64,000 nucleotides of DNA from assembly GCA_026671195.1 (NCBI GenBank), contig JAPOHD010000027.1:743428-807427 (forward strand), in the 5' to 3' direction. The notes beneath the pieces were generated by a model. That model worked only from the letters and a program-made list of their open reading frames with translations. It was not told the origin of the DNA and did no database searches. Below, piece after piece: positions 16,601 to 28,516 of the stretch (within the stretch, counting starts at the first letter, position 1; every line of letters begins with the position of its first letter). Position numbers and translations under genes: made by a program. The DNA is from Draconibacterium aestuarii. Its GTDB lineage: Bacteria; Bacteroidota; Bacteroidia; Bacteroidales; Prolixibacteraceae.

Positions 16601-16969
16601 TTAAAACGGAAGATCTCCTGCTGCGTCGTCGGCAGGTTCCGGTGGAATATCGTCCATCCCGAATTCCGGTGGAGGAACAGGCATATTACCATCTGATGCT
16701 TTTTCAATTTTCCAGGCATTAATGTTGTGAAACCAGCGACCGTTATACTCACGCGACTCAATGTTAAACGACACCTCAATTTCCTGTCCGGCAGAGAGTC
16801 CGTTTATCATACTCACTTTTTCCCCAAACAAAGTAAAACATACTTTTTTTGGGTATTGGTCGTCTGTTTCGATTACAAAATCTTGTTTACTCCACTCTTT
16901 TCCTGCCCGGCTGGTTCCGGATTCAGGTTTTAATATCTGATCAATTTTTCCTTTAACGCTTAATGCCAT
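16601..16969 (-). CDS. DUF3127 OB-fold protein
   Basis: 122-aa protein of the DUF3127 family, common in Bacteroidota and often compared with single-stranded-DNA-binding OB folds. The start MALSVKGKIDQILKPESGTS at 16969 is the usual one; an upstream extension is ignored. The body WSKQDFVIETDDQYPKKVCF and IEVSFNIESREYNGRWFHNI matches the family. The tail is proline- and acid-rich and ends DDAAGDLPF, strikingly like the acidic DxLPF tip of SSB, which in SSB docks partner proteins. That likeness is an observation; a role in DNA maintenance is inference. Confidence 0.85.
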   Translation of the reverse strand: MALSVKGKIDQILKPESGTSRAGKEWSKQDFVIETDDQYPKKVCFTLFGEKVSMINGLSAGQEIEVSFNIESREYNGRWFHNINAWKIEKASDGNMPVPPPEFGMDDIPPEPADDAAGDLPF

Positions 16970-17015
16970 TTTTCGGTATTTGTATGTTTTTTGATTGGGG
17001 CGAAGATAAAAAAAC

Positions 17016-17051
17016 AAACCCTTTGACTGAAATAGTCAAAGGGTTTTTTAT
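17016..17051. terminator. Terminator downstream of the FKBP genes
   Basis: Thirteen-bp perfect stem AAACCCTTTGACT (17016-17028) with AGTCAAAGGGTTT (17034-17046). T-rich on both strands. On the minus strand it follows the FKBP lipoprotein gene. Confidence 0.8.
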
Positions 17052-17060
17052 CAACAAATC

Positions 17061-17175
17061 TTTCTTGTCATTTCGAACAAAGAGAGAATTGAAAATCAGC
17101 GGAGCTAAATCTGTTGCCGAAGAGTTCTGTTGTTACAGATTCCTCATGCGTTCCTTCTTCGGAATGACAGAGAAA
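17061..17175. repeat. Palindromic interspersed repeat (TGTCATTTCGAA type)
   Basis: Left end TTGTCATTTCGAACAAAGAG and right end CTTCGGAATGACA form an imperfect inverted repeat enclosing AAATCTGTTGCCGAAGAG and AGATTCCTC. Elements with these ends are widespread between genes in Bacteroidota. A related element is at 31157-31327. Confidence 0.65.
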
Positions 17176-17883
17176 CTATCCTTTTACAATTTCCAATAAC
17201 TCAACTTCGAAAATAAGTGCTGAGTTAGGACCAATTTCACCACCGGCTCCACGCTCGCCATATGCGATATCAGATGGAAGGTATACTTTCCATTTCGATC
17301 CAACAGGCATCAATTGTAATGCTTCTGTCCAACCAGGAATAACTTGTCCAACACCAAATACGGCAGGTTCGCCACGATCAACTGAACTGTCGAAAACAGT
17401 ACCGTCAATTAAAGTTCCGTGGTAATGTACACGTACTCTGTCGGCTGCAGTAGGTTTTTCTCCAGTTCCTTCTGTAAGAACTTCGTATTGTAACCCACTT
17501 TCAGTTGTTGTTACACCTTCACGTGTTTTATTTTCTTCCAAAAATTTATTTCCTTCTTCAAGGTTCGCCTGAGCTTCTCTGTTTCCGGCTTCCTGAAAAT
17601 ATCTTTGAACCATTGCATTGGCCTCTTCTTCCGAAAGTTTAGCTTCTTCGCCCAACGATGCAGCACGGAATGCAGCCGACATAATTTCCATGCTCATTTC
17701 GCTGCTACCGGGTGCACTTTCCAATTGTTTTTTATTGTTGGCACCAACCAATACGCCAATTGCGTAACTAACTGAATCAACGCTGGTTTCCATTTTTACG
17801 TTAGAAGATCCACCACCTTGCTGACACGAAGTTGTTGCAACGATCAAACCAACTACCAGAAGATAAATAATACTGTTTTTCAT
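17176..17883 (-). CDS. FKBP-type peptidyl-prolyl isomerase, lipoprotein
   Basis: 235-aa prolyl isomerase exported as a lipoprotein: residues 1-20 form a signal with lipobox TTSC (Cys near residue 20). Next comes the helical FKBP N-terminal dimerisation domain ([15 protein letters not shown] to [14 protein letters not shown]). The C-terminal FKBP domain runs from about residue 140 with [40 protein letters not shown] and [20 protein letters not shown]. It helps fold envelope proteins, like FkpA/Mip. The cytoplasmic paralog lies 44 bp upstream, a tandem duplication with separate locations. Confidence 0.95.
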   Translation of the reverse strand: MKNSIIYLLVVGLIVATTSCQQGGGSSNVKMETSVDSVSYAIGVLVGANNKKQLESAPGSSEMSMEIMSAAFRAASLGEEAKLSEEEANAMVQRYFQEAGNREAQANLEEGNKFLEENKTREGVTTTESGLQYEVLTEGTGEKPTAADRVRVHYHGTLIDGTVFDSSVDRGEPAVFGVGQVIPGWTEALQLMPVGSKWKVYLPSDIAYGERGAGGEIGPNSALIFEVELLEIVKG

Positions 17884-17927
17884 TTGATTTTCCTTTTTTC
17901 CGTCTTGCGACTGATTGAATTTAATAT

Positions 17928-18539
17928 TTATAAAATTTCTAATAATTCTACTTCAAAAACAAGTGTTGCATTTGGCCCGATTGTACCACCTGCACCATTG
18001 CTTCCGTAAGCAAGCTCCGAAGGTATAAAAAGTTTCCATTTCGAGCCAACCGACATTAACTGCAGTGCTTCAACCCATCCCTGAATTACACCATTTACCG
18101 GGAAAACCGCTGGCTGGTTGCGTTCAACCGAACTGTCAAAAACAGTACCATCAATTAAGGTTCCGTGGTAGTGGCATTTTACCTGTTGTTCGACAGTCGG
18201 AATTTCGCCTTCTCCTTCGGTAATTACTTCATATTGTAATCCGCTTGGTAATTCAATTACTTCTTCTTTTTTACTGTTCTCAGCAAGAAAAGCAGCTCCT
18301 TCTTCCAGGTTTTTATTCCCTTCGCCAGCTTGTGCCTGTGCCATAAACGATTCCAAAATCTGGTTGGCTTCTTCAGGTTTTACTCGTGGTTGAACACCTG
18401 AGTATACATCTTTTAATGCTGTAATAAATGCTTCAGGACTAACTGTTTTTACTCCCGACTGAATTAAATTTGCAGAAATGCTCATTCCCAATGCATAACT
18501 GAACTTCTCTAAATCATTGTTTAAATCGATATTCGCCAT
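17928..18539 (-). CDS. FKBP-type peptidyl-prolyl isomerase, cytoplasmic (FklB-like)
   Basis: 203-aa paralog of the neighbouring lipoprotein, with the same helical N-terminal domain ([20 protein letters not shown]) and C-terminal FKBP domain ([40 protein letters not shown]). It starts directly with [13 protein letters not shown] and has no signal peptide. Read first in a likely two-gene operon. Confidence 0.94.
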   Translation of the reverse strand: MANIDLNNDLEKFSYALGMSISANLIQSGVKTVSPEAFITALKDVYSGVQPRVKPEEANQILESFMAQAQAGEGNKNLEEGAAFLAENSKKEEVIELPSGLQYEVITEGEGEIPTVEQQVKCHYHGTLIDGTVFDSSVERNQPAVFPVNGVIQGWVEALQLMSVGSKWKLFIPSELAYGSNGAGGTIGPNATLVFEVELLEIL

Positions 18540-18751
18540 TTTTATTTTTCTGAATTAAAGAGTGCGAATATAAGGTAATTTTTTGGCAATTAATGAATTG
18601 ACATTTTAATAAATGTGTAAGTTTTACTCGTGAGAATATTATTTCTTTTGAAATGGTAATTATCAACAAACTTCTTTTACTTATTCTGAAATGACTTTAA
18701 GGATTGGCCTGTTTAATATTTATTATCTTTAACTTGATTAAAATTTAGAAG

Positions 18752-19999
18752 ATGAGCAAAGGCGCGTTGTTGTTTGAAAATATAAAGATTGCCTTGAATT
18801 CAATTCGAAGTAATTTGTTGCGTACAATATTAACAGTGCTTATTATAGCCATTGGAATAACCGCGCTGGTTGGAATATTAACTGCCATCGACTCCATAAA
18901 AAACTCGATTACCAAGGAATTTGCCGTAATGGGCGCAAATACTTTTTCTATTAGTAGCCGCGGAATGCGTGTTCAGGTGGGGAATAACCGTTATCGGACA
19001 AAAAATCATGCTTATATCTCCTATTATCAGGCCAAAGAGTTTAAAGAAATTTTTGATTTTCCTGCTCAAGCTGCCATCTCGGTATATTCTACCGGAACTG
19101 CAACCCTAAAGTACGGATCGGAAAAAACAAATCCGAATATTACCGTTCGTGGAATTGATGAAAATTACCTTTCCACATCGGGGTATGAAGTAGGGAAAGG
19201 ACGAAGCTTTAGTAATCATGATATTGAAACAGGGCGGAGTGTCGTGCTTTTGGGAGCCGAATTGGCAAAACGCTTATTTAAAGGAGGGGAAGATCCGGTG
19301 CAAAAAGTTGTTAGTATCGGAAGTGGGAAATATAAAGTCGTGGGTGTTTTGGCTTCAAAAGGAAGTGGCTTTGGAATGAACAGCGACATGGTTTGTTTTA
19401 TACCTTACTCAAATTCGAGGACCTATTTCTCGCGACCCAATATGAATTTTGATATTCAGGTTAAGGTGGATCAGCCTGAATTGATGGAAGCTGCCACGGG
19501 GCAGGCCGAAGCAACTTTTCGCGTGGTTCGAAACCTGGATCCTGTGGATGAAACTGATTTTAATATTGAAAAAAGTGATAACCTGGCAAATATATTATTG
19601 GAGAACATCAAAAATATTACACTGGTAGCAACCATAATCGGATTAATTACCTTGTTTGGTGCTGCGGTTGGTTTAATGAATATTATGCTGGTAACAGTAA
19701 CCGAACGTACCCGAGAAATTGGAATAAGGAAAGCCATTGGTGCTAAAAGTTCAACTGTAAAGCAGCAGTTTTTGGTTGAAGCAATAGTAGTTGGACAGAT
19801 CGGCGGAGTTGTGGGAATTATACTGGGGATTTTTGCCGGAAACATGGTTTCAATGATAATTGGTTCGTCATTTATCATTCCGTGGCCCTGGATTGTGCTC
19901 GGTGTAATTTTGTGTTTTCTTGTTGGAATTATTTCGGGTTACTATCCGGCACAAAAAGCTTCACAACTCGATCCTATCGAGTCGCTGCGGTATGAGTAG
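18752..19999 (+). CDS. MacB/FtsX-type ABC transporter permease (no ATPase beside it)
   Basis: 415-aa permease with the MacB layout: one N-terminal helix ([20 protein letters not shown]), a large periplasmic MacB_PCD domain (about residues 45-270), then three C-terminal helices of the FtsX domain (about 280-405), ending [19 protein letters not shown]. The motif [13 protein letters not shown] is the coupling loop to the ATPase. MacB-type permeases move lipoproteins, peptides or drugs, or transmit mechanical signals. No LolD/MacB-like ATPase gene is adjacent, so the partner must lie elsewhere. Confidence 0.9.
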   Translation: MSKGALLFENIKIALNSIRSNLLRTILTVLIIAIGITALVGILTAIDSIKNSITKEFAVMGANTFSISSRGMRVQVGNNRYRTKNHAYISYYQAKEFKEIFDFPAQAAISVYSTGTATLKYGSEKTNPNITVRGIDENYLSTSGYEVGKGRSFSNHDIETGRSVVLLGAELAKRLFKGGEDPVQKVVSIGSGKYKVVGVLASKGSGFGMNSDMVCFIPYSNSRTYFSRPNMNFDIQVKVDQPELMEAATGQAEATFRVVRNLDPVDETDFNIEKSDNLANILLENIKNITLVATIIGLITLFGAAVGLMNIMLVTVTERTREIGIRKAIGAKSSTVKQQFLVEAIVVGQIGGVVGIILGIFAGNMVSMIIGSSFIIPWPWIVLGVILCFLVGIISGYYPAQKASQLDPIESLRYE

Positions 20000-20143
20000 T
20001 TAGAGATTCAGAGTTTAGGGTTTCAGGTTTTGTGTTTCATGTTCCGGGTTGGAATGAGTAGATGCAAAAGAACAATTCTGTGTTAATCCGGGTAATCTGT
20101 GGTGAAAAGACGGAAATTCTAGTTGCTGCTCCTAAAAAACAAA

Positions 20144-20169
20144 AAAAGGGAACCATCCGATTCCCTTTT
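20144..20169 (-). terminator. Terminator of the GAPDH gene
   Basis: AAAAGGGAA (20144-20152) pairs with TTCCCTTTT (20161-20169). On the minus strand the hairpin is followed by a T-run, 24 bp after the gap stop codon. Confidence 0.85.
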
Positions 20170-20192
20170 CACTACAGTATATAATTGTATAA

Positions 20193-21978
<1,786 letters not shown>

Positions 21979-22010
21979 TTTGTACTTTGATACAAAATTT
22001 TATACGTTTG
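21979..22010 (+). promoter_or_regulatory. Promoter of the adhesin gene (Bacteroidota sigma type)
   Basis: TTTG (21979-21982), 20-bp spacer, TACGTTTG (22003-22010), a full match to the -33 TTTG / -7 TAnnTTTG consensus. Transcription would start near 22017, leaving an untranslated leader of about 180 nt before the ATG at 22195. Confidence 0.65.
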
Positions 22011-22194
22011 TAAGACGTACCAACAAAGGGAAAACAGTAACCGCGTTTTATAGTATAACGCACGACTTTTATCAATAGTATGTAACTTATGAAAAATAAT
22101 ATCCAATTAGTGGAAATAATATTCTGAAGAATGATTCAAGAATTAAATAAATTAAAATCAATCAATCAATTAAGTTCAATTTAAAAGAAATGCT

Positions 22195-25100
22195 ATGAGA
22201 AAAATTTTTACGAAGCTTTTTGGCTTGGCATTACTCATGTTTTGGGTGAGCAGTTATTCCGGGGTTAGCGCCCAGGTTGATACTGACTGTTTGACCCTGA
22301 CATTAGATAATGTTGAGTTGGTAACCGACATTAGCACGGTATGTGATAGTGACCTTGTGCAATACAAGGTGACTGGATTTCCTGACAGTACGGAGTATTC
22401 ATTTAATGGTGTCGGAGATGAAACCGCAGCCGGTTTTACTCCTGATTCCACGTTTTGGGTGAAAGAAGGAACTGGTTTTGTTGTACAGGTACGCACTAGC
22501 GAAACTTGTTACTCAGAACCTTTATCTGTTCTTGGTGAAGACTTAATAACACCAGTTTATGTTGATACGCTTTTGTTAACTCAACCAATGTGTGCAAACG
22601 ACGATGGCGAATTAACAGTAGTAGTAGGTGGGTCCGAGGACTTTTATGTTTATTTTGTAGATTCAACTGCTTGGCAAGGCCCAGATTATGACGGGTATAC
22701 AAAACGTCCGGGAACGCAATTTCAGGCAGAAGCGGGCATGAAGTATTATGTTACCGTAGAATCTGTTAACGGATGTACTTCTGTCGACTGGGATTCGGTT
22801 ATGGTGGATAATGCACCAGCAGCTTTGGTTATTGACACCATTTATGCTGAAGATCCTGAATGTATTGATGGCGACGGTTTGGTAACTGTTGTTGTTTCAG
22901 GCGGATACGGTGGTGAATACGAAGTAACTGTAGGTGGTGTTACTGAAACTACAGTAAACGATACTGCATTTATTGCCGTGGGGGCTGGTGAATATACTGC
23001 CACTGCAGTTGATAGCAATATGTGTTCAGTAGTTTCAGACAGTTCAGTTGTGTTAACTGATCCTGCTCCAGTTACTTTTGATATTACATTAGACGATATT
23101 GCATGTGCCGATTCTACTGACGGCGCTATTTATATTACAAATATTGCCGGACCTGCAGATTCAAGTATGGTTGCAAGTTTAGCTTTCTTTGGTGCTGATA
23201 CTCTTTTGGCCACTGGTACGCCTATGAATGATACAATCGCATTCACCGGTCTTAAAATTGGTTACTATAGCGTATGGGTAAACAACGAAAACGATGCCTG
23301 TGATTCAGTGGCTTACGTTAATCCAAACGGAACCGGTAACGTAATCAGTTTGCAGGCTCCTGAAGGTATAGAACTTACAGTTGTTGTTGATACTGTTGTT
23401 TGTTTAGGCGATAGTTCAACTATTACTGCAAGTGCAACCGGAGGTTCGGGTAATTTGGAATTCTTATTAGAAGAAGATATAGCTGGTGTAATATCAGACT
23501 GGAGTGCCACAAAAACATGGGATGTTCCTGAAGGTACTTATATGGTTTATGTGCGCGATGCAGATGTTGAAAGCTGTGAAATTATGGCGGATGCTCCAAT
23601 TGAATTAGAAGATCCGGATCCTGTTGTGATTGACGTTGAAGCAACTGCAACTGTTTCTCCAACTTGTCCTGGTGGAAACGATGGAGTTATAAATATTGCC
23701 GCTTCTGGTGGTATTGGTACTTTATGGTATTCTTTGGACAGCATGTCATGGAAAGCCAATAATATATTTGCGGTTGCAGCTGATACTTTTACTGTTTATG
23801 TAAGGACAGATGCATGTGAAAACGATGTAGATGTTCTATATCCGGTTATTGTTGAGCCACTTGATGAAAATGTTATAGCGATTTCTGATGCAGATACTGC
23901 AAATGAATGTTATGGTGTTTTATCTAATTATATTGAAGTAGAAACTACAAGTTGGGCCAGTCAAACTGGAGAAGTTCGAAATGTAACTGTTTCAATAACC
24001 GATGGTGCTGATTTTGCCGATACATTGGTTTATGATGATGAGGATGAAATTTATGTTATTGAAGACTTAGTTGCTGGTACTTATACCATTACTGCAGAAG
24101 ATAACATGGGATGTGTTGCTAAGAACGAACTTACTGTAGTAATTACTGAAGAAGGTCAGTTAACTATCTCAGGAACAGTAACTGGCGAAGCATCTTGTTA
24201 TGGAAGTTACGATGGAGAAATGAGCATCATTGCTGGTGACGGTGAACCAGTATTATACGGCCATGCAAATACTTTGCAGGCAGCTATGCAATTACCTGCT
24301 GCAGCGATGACGGAGTGGCCAGTTGATGCTGACTCTGTTACTATTCAGGTAGGTAAAGGAACATATTATGTAGTGGCAAAAGACGCATGTGGTGCAAAAG
24401 CCTATGCCGGACCATTTGAAGTAGATGGTTTGGAAATGGTAACCATCACTGATACAGCAATGTCAGTTACCGACATTACTTGTTATGGTGATTCAGTAGG
24501 TGTTATCGAAGTATTCCCTGCTGAAGGTGGTACTGAAGAGTATACTTACACATTACAAGTTTGGGACGGAAGTACATGGGTAGATGTAGCTCCTTACGTT
24601 GATGTTGCAGAAACTATGTATGATGGACTTCCGGTAGGTGATTATCAGGTTGTTGTTACAGACCTTGGTGGTTGTGAAGGTGCTACAACCGGTACTATTA
24701 GTATTGAAGGACCTTTGTCAGCAGTTACATTCACTGCGGGAGATCTTGATATTACTTGTTATGGAGCTGGGAATGGCCTAATTGAAATAATAGCTTCTGG
24801 AGGAACAGGACCATACGAATACAAAATTGATGATTCTGAATGGCGAAAATTCACTAAAACTGAAGAAACTCCTTTTGGTGGAAAATATGTGACGATTACT
24901 GAACCAGGCATTTATGAGGTTCAACTGCGTGATTCTTTAGGATGTGAGGCCGAAGATAGCTGGTTGGTTGAAATTAATGAGCCAGATGAATTGGTAGTAA
25001 CTTTGGAGAAAGAAGATGTGACAACTATTTGTGGGGAAACTCCAAACGGATCATTAGAAATAACTAGGACAGGTGGAAATGGTTTCCCTGTGGATATATT

Positions 25101-27633
25101 TATAAATGATGAATTAGAAGTAAGTTATTACGCTGGTTCTGTTTATACTTTGAATGATTTGGCCGCTGGAACGTATAATGTGAAAGTTAAAGAATCATTT
25201 GACTCATGGGGATGGGGTGCATATGAAACCTGTGAAGCTTATGCTTCTACTGAAATCGTTTCTCCTGATTCATTGATGGCAGATGCTATAATTATTGATT
25301 CAGCACAATGTTTTGGATCGTCTAATGGCGAAGTACTAGTTGTTGTTACTGGAGGTACTGCTCCTTATGATGTTCAACTTGAAGGTGTTGATACTGTAGA
25401 AAATACATACGGTGAAGCTGCGTTTACTGGCTTGGCAGCAGGAACTTATACAGCTGTTGTAGTTGATTCAGTTTATTGTACATATGAAGTGAGCTTTACT
25501 GTAAATCAACCTGATTCATTAACATTGAATGCAACATGGGTGTCTGATATTACTTGTGTAGAGGCTGGTCAGTTTGTTGTAGCTGCCGGTGGTGGTTCAG
25601 GAGAGTTTATGTATTATGCCGATCCGTCAGTTCTTGGTGATGGTCATATCTTTGTTCCTAATCCTGATAGTTCAGGTTGGCAAATGTCGGATACATTTAA
25701 TGTAACAGCTCCTGGTACTTATGTTGTTTGGGCTTACGATATCGTTAACGGATGTATGGTAGGTGGCGAACAGGATGAAAATGGACAACCTGTAAACGAA
25801 TGGCGTGTTAAAATTGCAGAACCAGATATCGTTGTTGATGTAACCGCTGCTGCTATTGGTGAAATCCTTTGTAATGGAAACATGACTGATACGATTGTAG
25901 TAGAAAGCGTGGTTATCACTCAAGATGGTGTTGTAATGGTTGATCCTGTTTATACTGTTACAATTGATGGTATTGAAACAGATACTCTTGCTGATGTAGG
26001 AGCTGGAACATACATTGTAATGGTTACACATGAAGGTGGTTGTTATGGAACAGATACTGTTGAGATAGAGCAACCAGAACTTCTGGAAATAATAGAGTTA
26101 GTTCCTGGAGAAGGTGAATTTACCTGCCCTGATGCAGTTGAAGGTTATATTGAAGCCAATGTTGAAGGTGGAACTAAGGTTGTACCTCCATGGGGTGGGG
26201 AATCGTATAGATACACACTATTGCAAGATGGTGTTGTAAAAACGACTGAAACTTTATTTGGTTCTTTCCTTGTTACAGTTGGTCACGACTACCAAGTAAT
26301 AGTTACAGATGCTAACGGTTGTACAGATACTTCAGAAGTGCTGACACTTGATCCTGTGGCACCGATTGAATTCGAAATTGCTGATGTAACATGTGCTGAT
26401 GACACAATGGCTTCAGTATTAGTTGAAGTAACTGGTGAAGAAGGACGTATGTTCCAGGTATGGTGGCAACAATTTGAAGTGGAATCTGGTGTATATACTG
26501 ATACTTCATCATGGTTTACTGGATCTATCAAATTAGATCAGATGTTTATCTTCGATAACGAAAATGTAGAAGATATTCACTATGCATTTACTGTTGTAGA
26601 TGATAAAGGATGTGAAGCAGGCATTGATACAATGACATTTGACCAGGTTATTAATGCTCCTCTTGAGTTAACAGTTACAAAAGGTGTAGCCGGTGATTGT
26701 TCAACAGAAGTGACAGTAGTTGCTGCAGGAGGTGTGGCTCCATACACAGTAACGGTAAATGGAGAAGAAGCTGCTGAAGGAGTACTTGTACTTGGTGGTG
26801 GAACTTATACTATCGCTGTTACAGATGCACACCAGTGTGAAGTAAGTGAAGAAATCACTATTGAATACGGAATTTCAGCTGACACAACTATCGAAACGTA
26901 TACAGGCGAAGCCATACAGTTTGTAGTTGGTGAAATACTTGATACAATGTTATATGCCGGTGAATATTCATTCTATTATGATGTAGACACTGCATGTACT
27001 GCTGAATTAAATGTTATTGTAACAGAAAAAGACAGAGCAATGCCTGTTCTTGACACTGTAACTCCGCAGGATACAATTGCTGATAACCATGCAATATTCG
27101 AGATCGTATTTGAAGATGTTGTTACATTTAATGACTCAGTAATGGGATACTTAACAGTAACTGCTAAAGATTCGACTGAAGCTACACTTGAAATTCCTAT
27201 TACAGCTGATATGGTTGATGGTAATACTATTACTGTTAATTATGACTACACTGTTGTTGGAAAACTTGAACTGAATACAACTTATGTTGTTGAAGTTGAC
27301 AGTGGTATTGTAGTAGGTGATGGTCTTGCATGGAATGGCGTAACTGGTGACTGGATGTTTACAACTGGTGAAGACTGGGCAACTGATGTTGATGATCTTG
27401 CGAAGAACCTAGAGTTCAAAGTTTATCCAAATCCATTCAACGATCGAATTAAGATTAAAAACTATGACAAACTGACTAGAGTTGTTCTTACGAACATTGC
27501 TGGACAGCGCGTTCTAGATATTGAAAATCCAAGTTTCGAAATCCGTACTGGTAATCTGACCACTGGCGTTTACGTTGTTACTTTAATCAGTAATGATGAA
27601 ATCGTTAAATCAGAAAGGATTATTAAAAGGTAA
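22195..27633 (+). CDS. Giant secreted adhesin with SprB-type repeats and T9SS sorting domain
   Basis: 1812-aa surface protein. A signal peptide (to about residue 26, SGVSAQ) is followed by some fifteen or more degenerate beta-sandwich repeats with the SprB pattern: a Cys near the start (ITCYGDSVGVIEV, ITCYGAGNGLIEI, CFGSSNGEVLVVVTGGTAPY), then LPVGDYQVVVTDLGGC-like endings. After the repeats comes a Big_5/SbsA-like Ig domain (about residues 1615-1725, VTPQDTIADNHAIF...WMFTTGED). The last 70 residues are a type A T9SS sorting domain (FKVYPNPFNDRIKI, LTTGVYVVTLISN, ERIIKR). SprB repeats occur in gliding adhesins, so a role in adhesion or motility is inferred. Calcium-style acidic composition. 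Confidence 0.88.
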   Translation: MRKIFTKLFGLALLMFWVSSYSGVSAQVDTDCLTLTLDNVELVTDISTVCDSDLVQYKVTGFPDSTEYSFNGVGDETAAGFTPDSTFWVKEGTGFVVQVRTSETCYSEPLSVLGEDLITPVYVDTLLLTQPMCANDDGELTVVVGGSEDFYVYFVDSTAWQGPDYDGYTKRPGTQFQAEAGMKYYVTVESVNGCTSVDWDSVMVDNAPAALVIDTIYAEDPECIDGDGLVTVVVSGGYGGEYEVTVGGVTETTVNDTAFIAVGAGEYTATAVDSNMCSVVSDSSVVLTDPAPVTFDITLDDIACADSTDGAIYITNIAGPADSSMVASLAFFGADTLLATGTPMNDTIAFTGLKIGYYSVWVNNENDACDSVAYVNPNGTGNVISLQAPEGIELTVVVDTVVCLGDSSTITASATGGSGNLEFLLEEDIAGVISDWSATKTWDVPEGTYMVYVRDADVESCEIMADAPIELEDPDPVVIDVEATATVSPTCPGGNDGVINIAASGGIGTLWYSLDSMSWKANNIFAVAADTFTVYVRTDACENDVDVLYPVIVEPLDENVIAISDADTANECYGVLSNYIEVETTSWASQTGEVRNVTVSITDGADFADTLVYDDEDEIYVIEDLVAGTYTITAEDNMGCVAKNELTVVITEEGQLTISGTVTGEASCYGSYDGEMSIIAGDGEPVLYGHANTLQAAMQLPAAAMTEWPVDADSVTIQVGKGTYYVVAKDACGAKAYAGPFEVDGLEMVTITDTAMSVTDITCYGDSVGVIEVFPAEGGTEEYTYTLQVWDGSTWVDVAPYVDVAETMYDGLPVGDYQVVVTDLGGCEGATTGTISIEGPLSAVTFTAGDLDITCYGAGNGLIEIIASGGTGPYEYKIDDSEWRKFTKTEETPFGGKYVTITEPGIYEVQLRDSLGCEAEDSWLVEINEPDELVVTLEKEDVTTICGETPNGSLEITRTGGNGFPVDIFINDELEVSYYAGSVYTLNDLAAGTYNVKVKESFDSWGWGAYETCEAYASTEIVSPDSLMADAIIIDSAQCFGSSNGEVLVVVTGGTAPYDVQLEGVDTVENTYGEAAFTGLAAGTYTAVVVDSVYCTYEVSFTVNQPDSLTLNATWVSDITCVEAGQFVVAAGGGSGEFMYYADPSVLGDGHIFVPNPDSSGWQMSDTFNVTAPGTYVVWAYDIVNGCMVGGEQDENGQPVNEWRVKIAEPDIVVDVTAAAIGEILCNGNMTDTIVVESVVITQDGVVMVDPVYTVTIDGIETDTLADVGAGTYIVMVTHEGGCYGTDTVEIEQPELLEIIELVPGEGEFTCPDAVEGYIEANVEGGTKVVPPWGGESYRYTLLQDGVVKTTETLFGSFLVTVGHDYQVIVTDANGCTDTSEVLTLDPVAPIEFEIADVTCADDTMASVLVEVTGEEGRMFQVWWQQFEVESGVYTDTSSWFTGSIKLDQMFIFDNENVEDIHYAFTVVDDKGCEAGIDTMTFDQVINAPLELTVTKGVAGDCSTEVTVVAAGGVAPYTVTVNGEEAAEGVLVLGGGTYTIAVTDAHQCEVSEEITIEYGISADTTIETYTGEAIQFVVGEILDTMLYAGEYSFYYDVDTACTAELNVIVTEKDRAMPVLDTVTPQDTIADNHAIFEIVFEDVVTFNDSVMGYLTVTAKDSTEATLEIPITADMVDGNTITVNYDYTVVGKLELNTTYVVEVDSGIVVGDGLAWNGVTGDWMFTTGEDWATDVDDLAKNLEFKVYPNPFNDRIKIKNYDKLTRVVLTNIAGQRVLDIENPSFEIRTGNLTTGVYVVTLISNDEIVKSERIIKR

Positions 27634-27652
27634 TACCGAATTGATTGATTAA

Positions 27653-27682
27653 AAAGGGAAGCGAATAGCTTCCCTTTTTTTT
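27653..27682 (+). terminator. Terminator of the adhesin gene
   Basis: AAAGGGAAGC (27653-27662) pairs with GCTTCCCTTT (27668-27677) and a T-run follows. Confidence 0.9.
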
Positions 27683-27708
27683 GTTCCTTTGTAAAAAAAA
27701 AGTAAAAT

Positions 27709-28449
27709 ATGGACCTATTAAATAACCATGTAAGCATCCGAAAATTTCAAAATAAGGAAATAAGTGATGATTTGCTTAAAAGTATTATCTATTCGGGCAC
27801 CAGGGCTTCCACTACAGGGAATATGCAATTATATAGCGTGGTGGTTACCAAAGAGGCTGAAATGAGAGAGAAATTGGCGCCAATGCACTTTAATCAGCCG
27901 GTAGCAAAAAATGCTCCTGTTCTTTTAACCTTTGTCGCCGATTTTAACCGCTTTTCGAAGTGGTGTGAGTATAATAACGCTGAGCCGGGGTATAATAATT
28001 TCCTGTCGTTTACTACAGCAGCAATCGATGCATTACTGGTCGCACAGAATGTGTGTGTGGCAGCCGAAAATAATGGATTAGCTATTTGTTACCTGGGAAC
28101 GACAACTTATAATGCAAAAGGAATAATAGAACTTATGGAATTGCCGAAGTTGTGTTTCCCCATTACCAGTGTTGCCTTGGGCTACCCCGATGAAAATCCT
28201 GATTTAACAGACAGAATACCTGTAGAGGGCGTGATTCATAACGAGAGGTATGTAGACTACTCTGAAGTTACAATTCGTGAATTATATGCTTTTAAAGAGG
28301 GGTTGGAGAGTTCAAAACAGTTTGTGGCAGAAAACAAAAAGGAAACATTGGCGCAGGTGTTTACTGATGTACGCTATAAAAAGGCCGATAACGAGTTTTT
28401 CTCACAAAGTATGCTTGAAGTTTTGAAAGAGCAGGGATTTTTAGTTTAG
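27709..28449 (+). CDS. Nitroreductase-family flavoprotein (NfsA/FRP-like)
   Basis: 246-aa FMN oxidoreductase. The N-terminal NHVSIRKFQNKEISDDLLKS carries the Ser-Ile-Arg FMN-phosphate contact typical of the family; the middle has the dimer core (AIDALLVAQNVCVAAENNGL) and VALGYPDENP. The C-terminal extension (about residues 180-246) fits the NfsA/FRP group rather than the short NfnB group. It would reduce quinones, nitro compounds or flavins with NAD(P)H. Monocistronic by position. Confidence 0.88.
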   Translation: MDLLNNHVSIRKFQNKEISDDLLKSIIYSGTRASTTGNMQLYSVVVTKEAEMREKLAPMHFNQPVAKNAPVLLTFVADFNRFSKWCEYNNAEPGYNNFLSFTTAAIDALLVAQNVCVAAENNGLAICYLGTTTYNAKGIIELMELPKLCFPITSVALGYPDENPDLTDRIPVEGVIHNERYVDYSEVTIRELYAFKEGLESSKQFVAENKKETLAQVFTDVRYKKADNEFFSQSMLEVLKEQGFLV

Positions 28450-28516
28450 TTCTACCAATATTGTTTTGAAGTGGGCTTTATTCTTCAGTGAGAAAATTCC
28501 CTCATTTGTGAATAGA

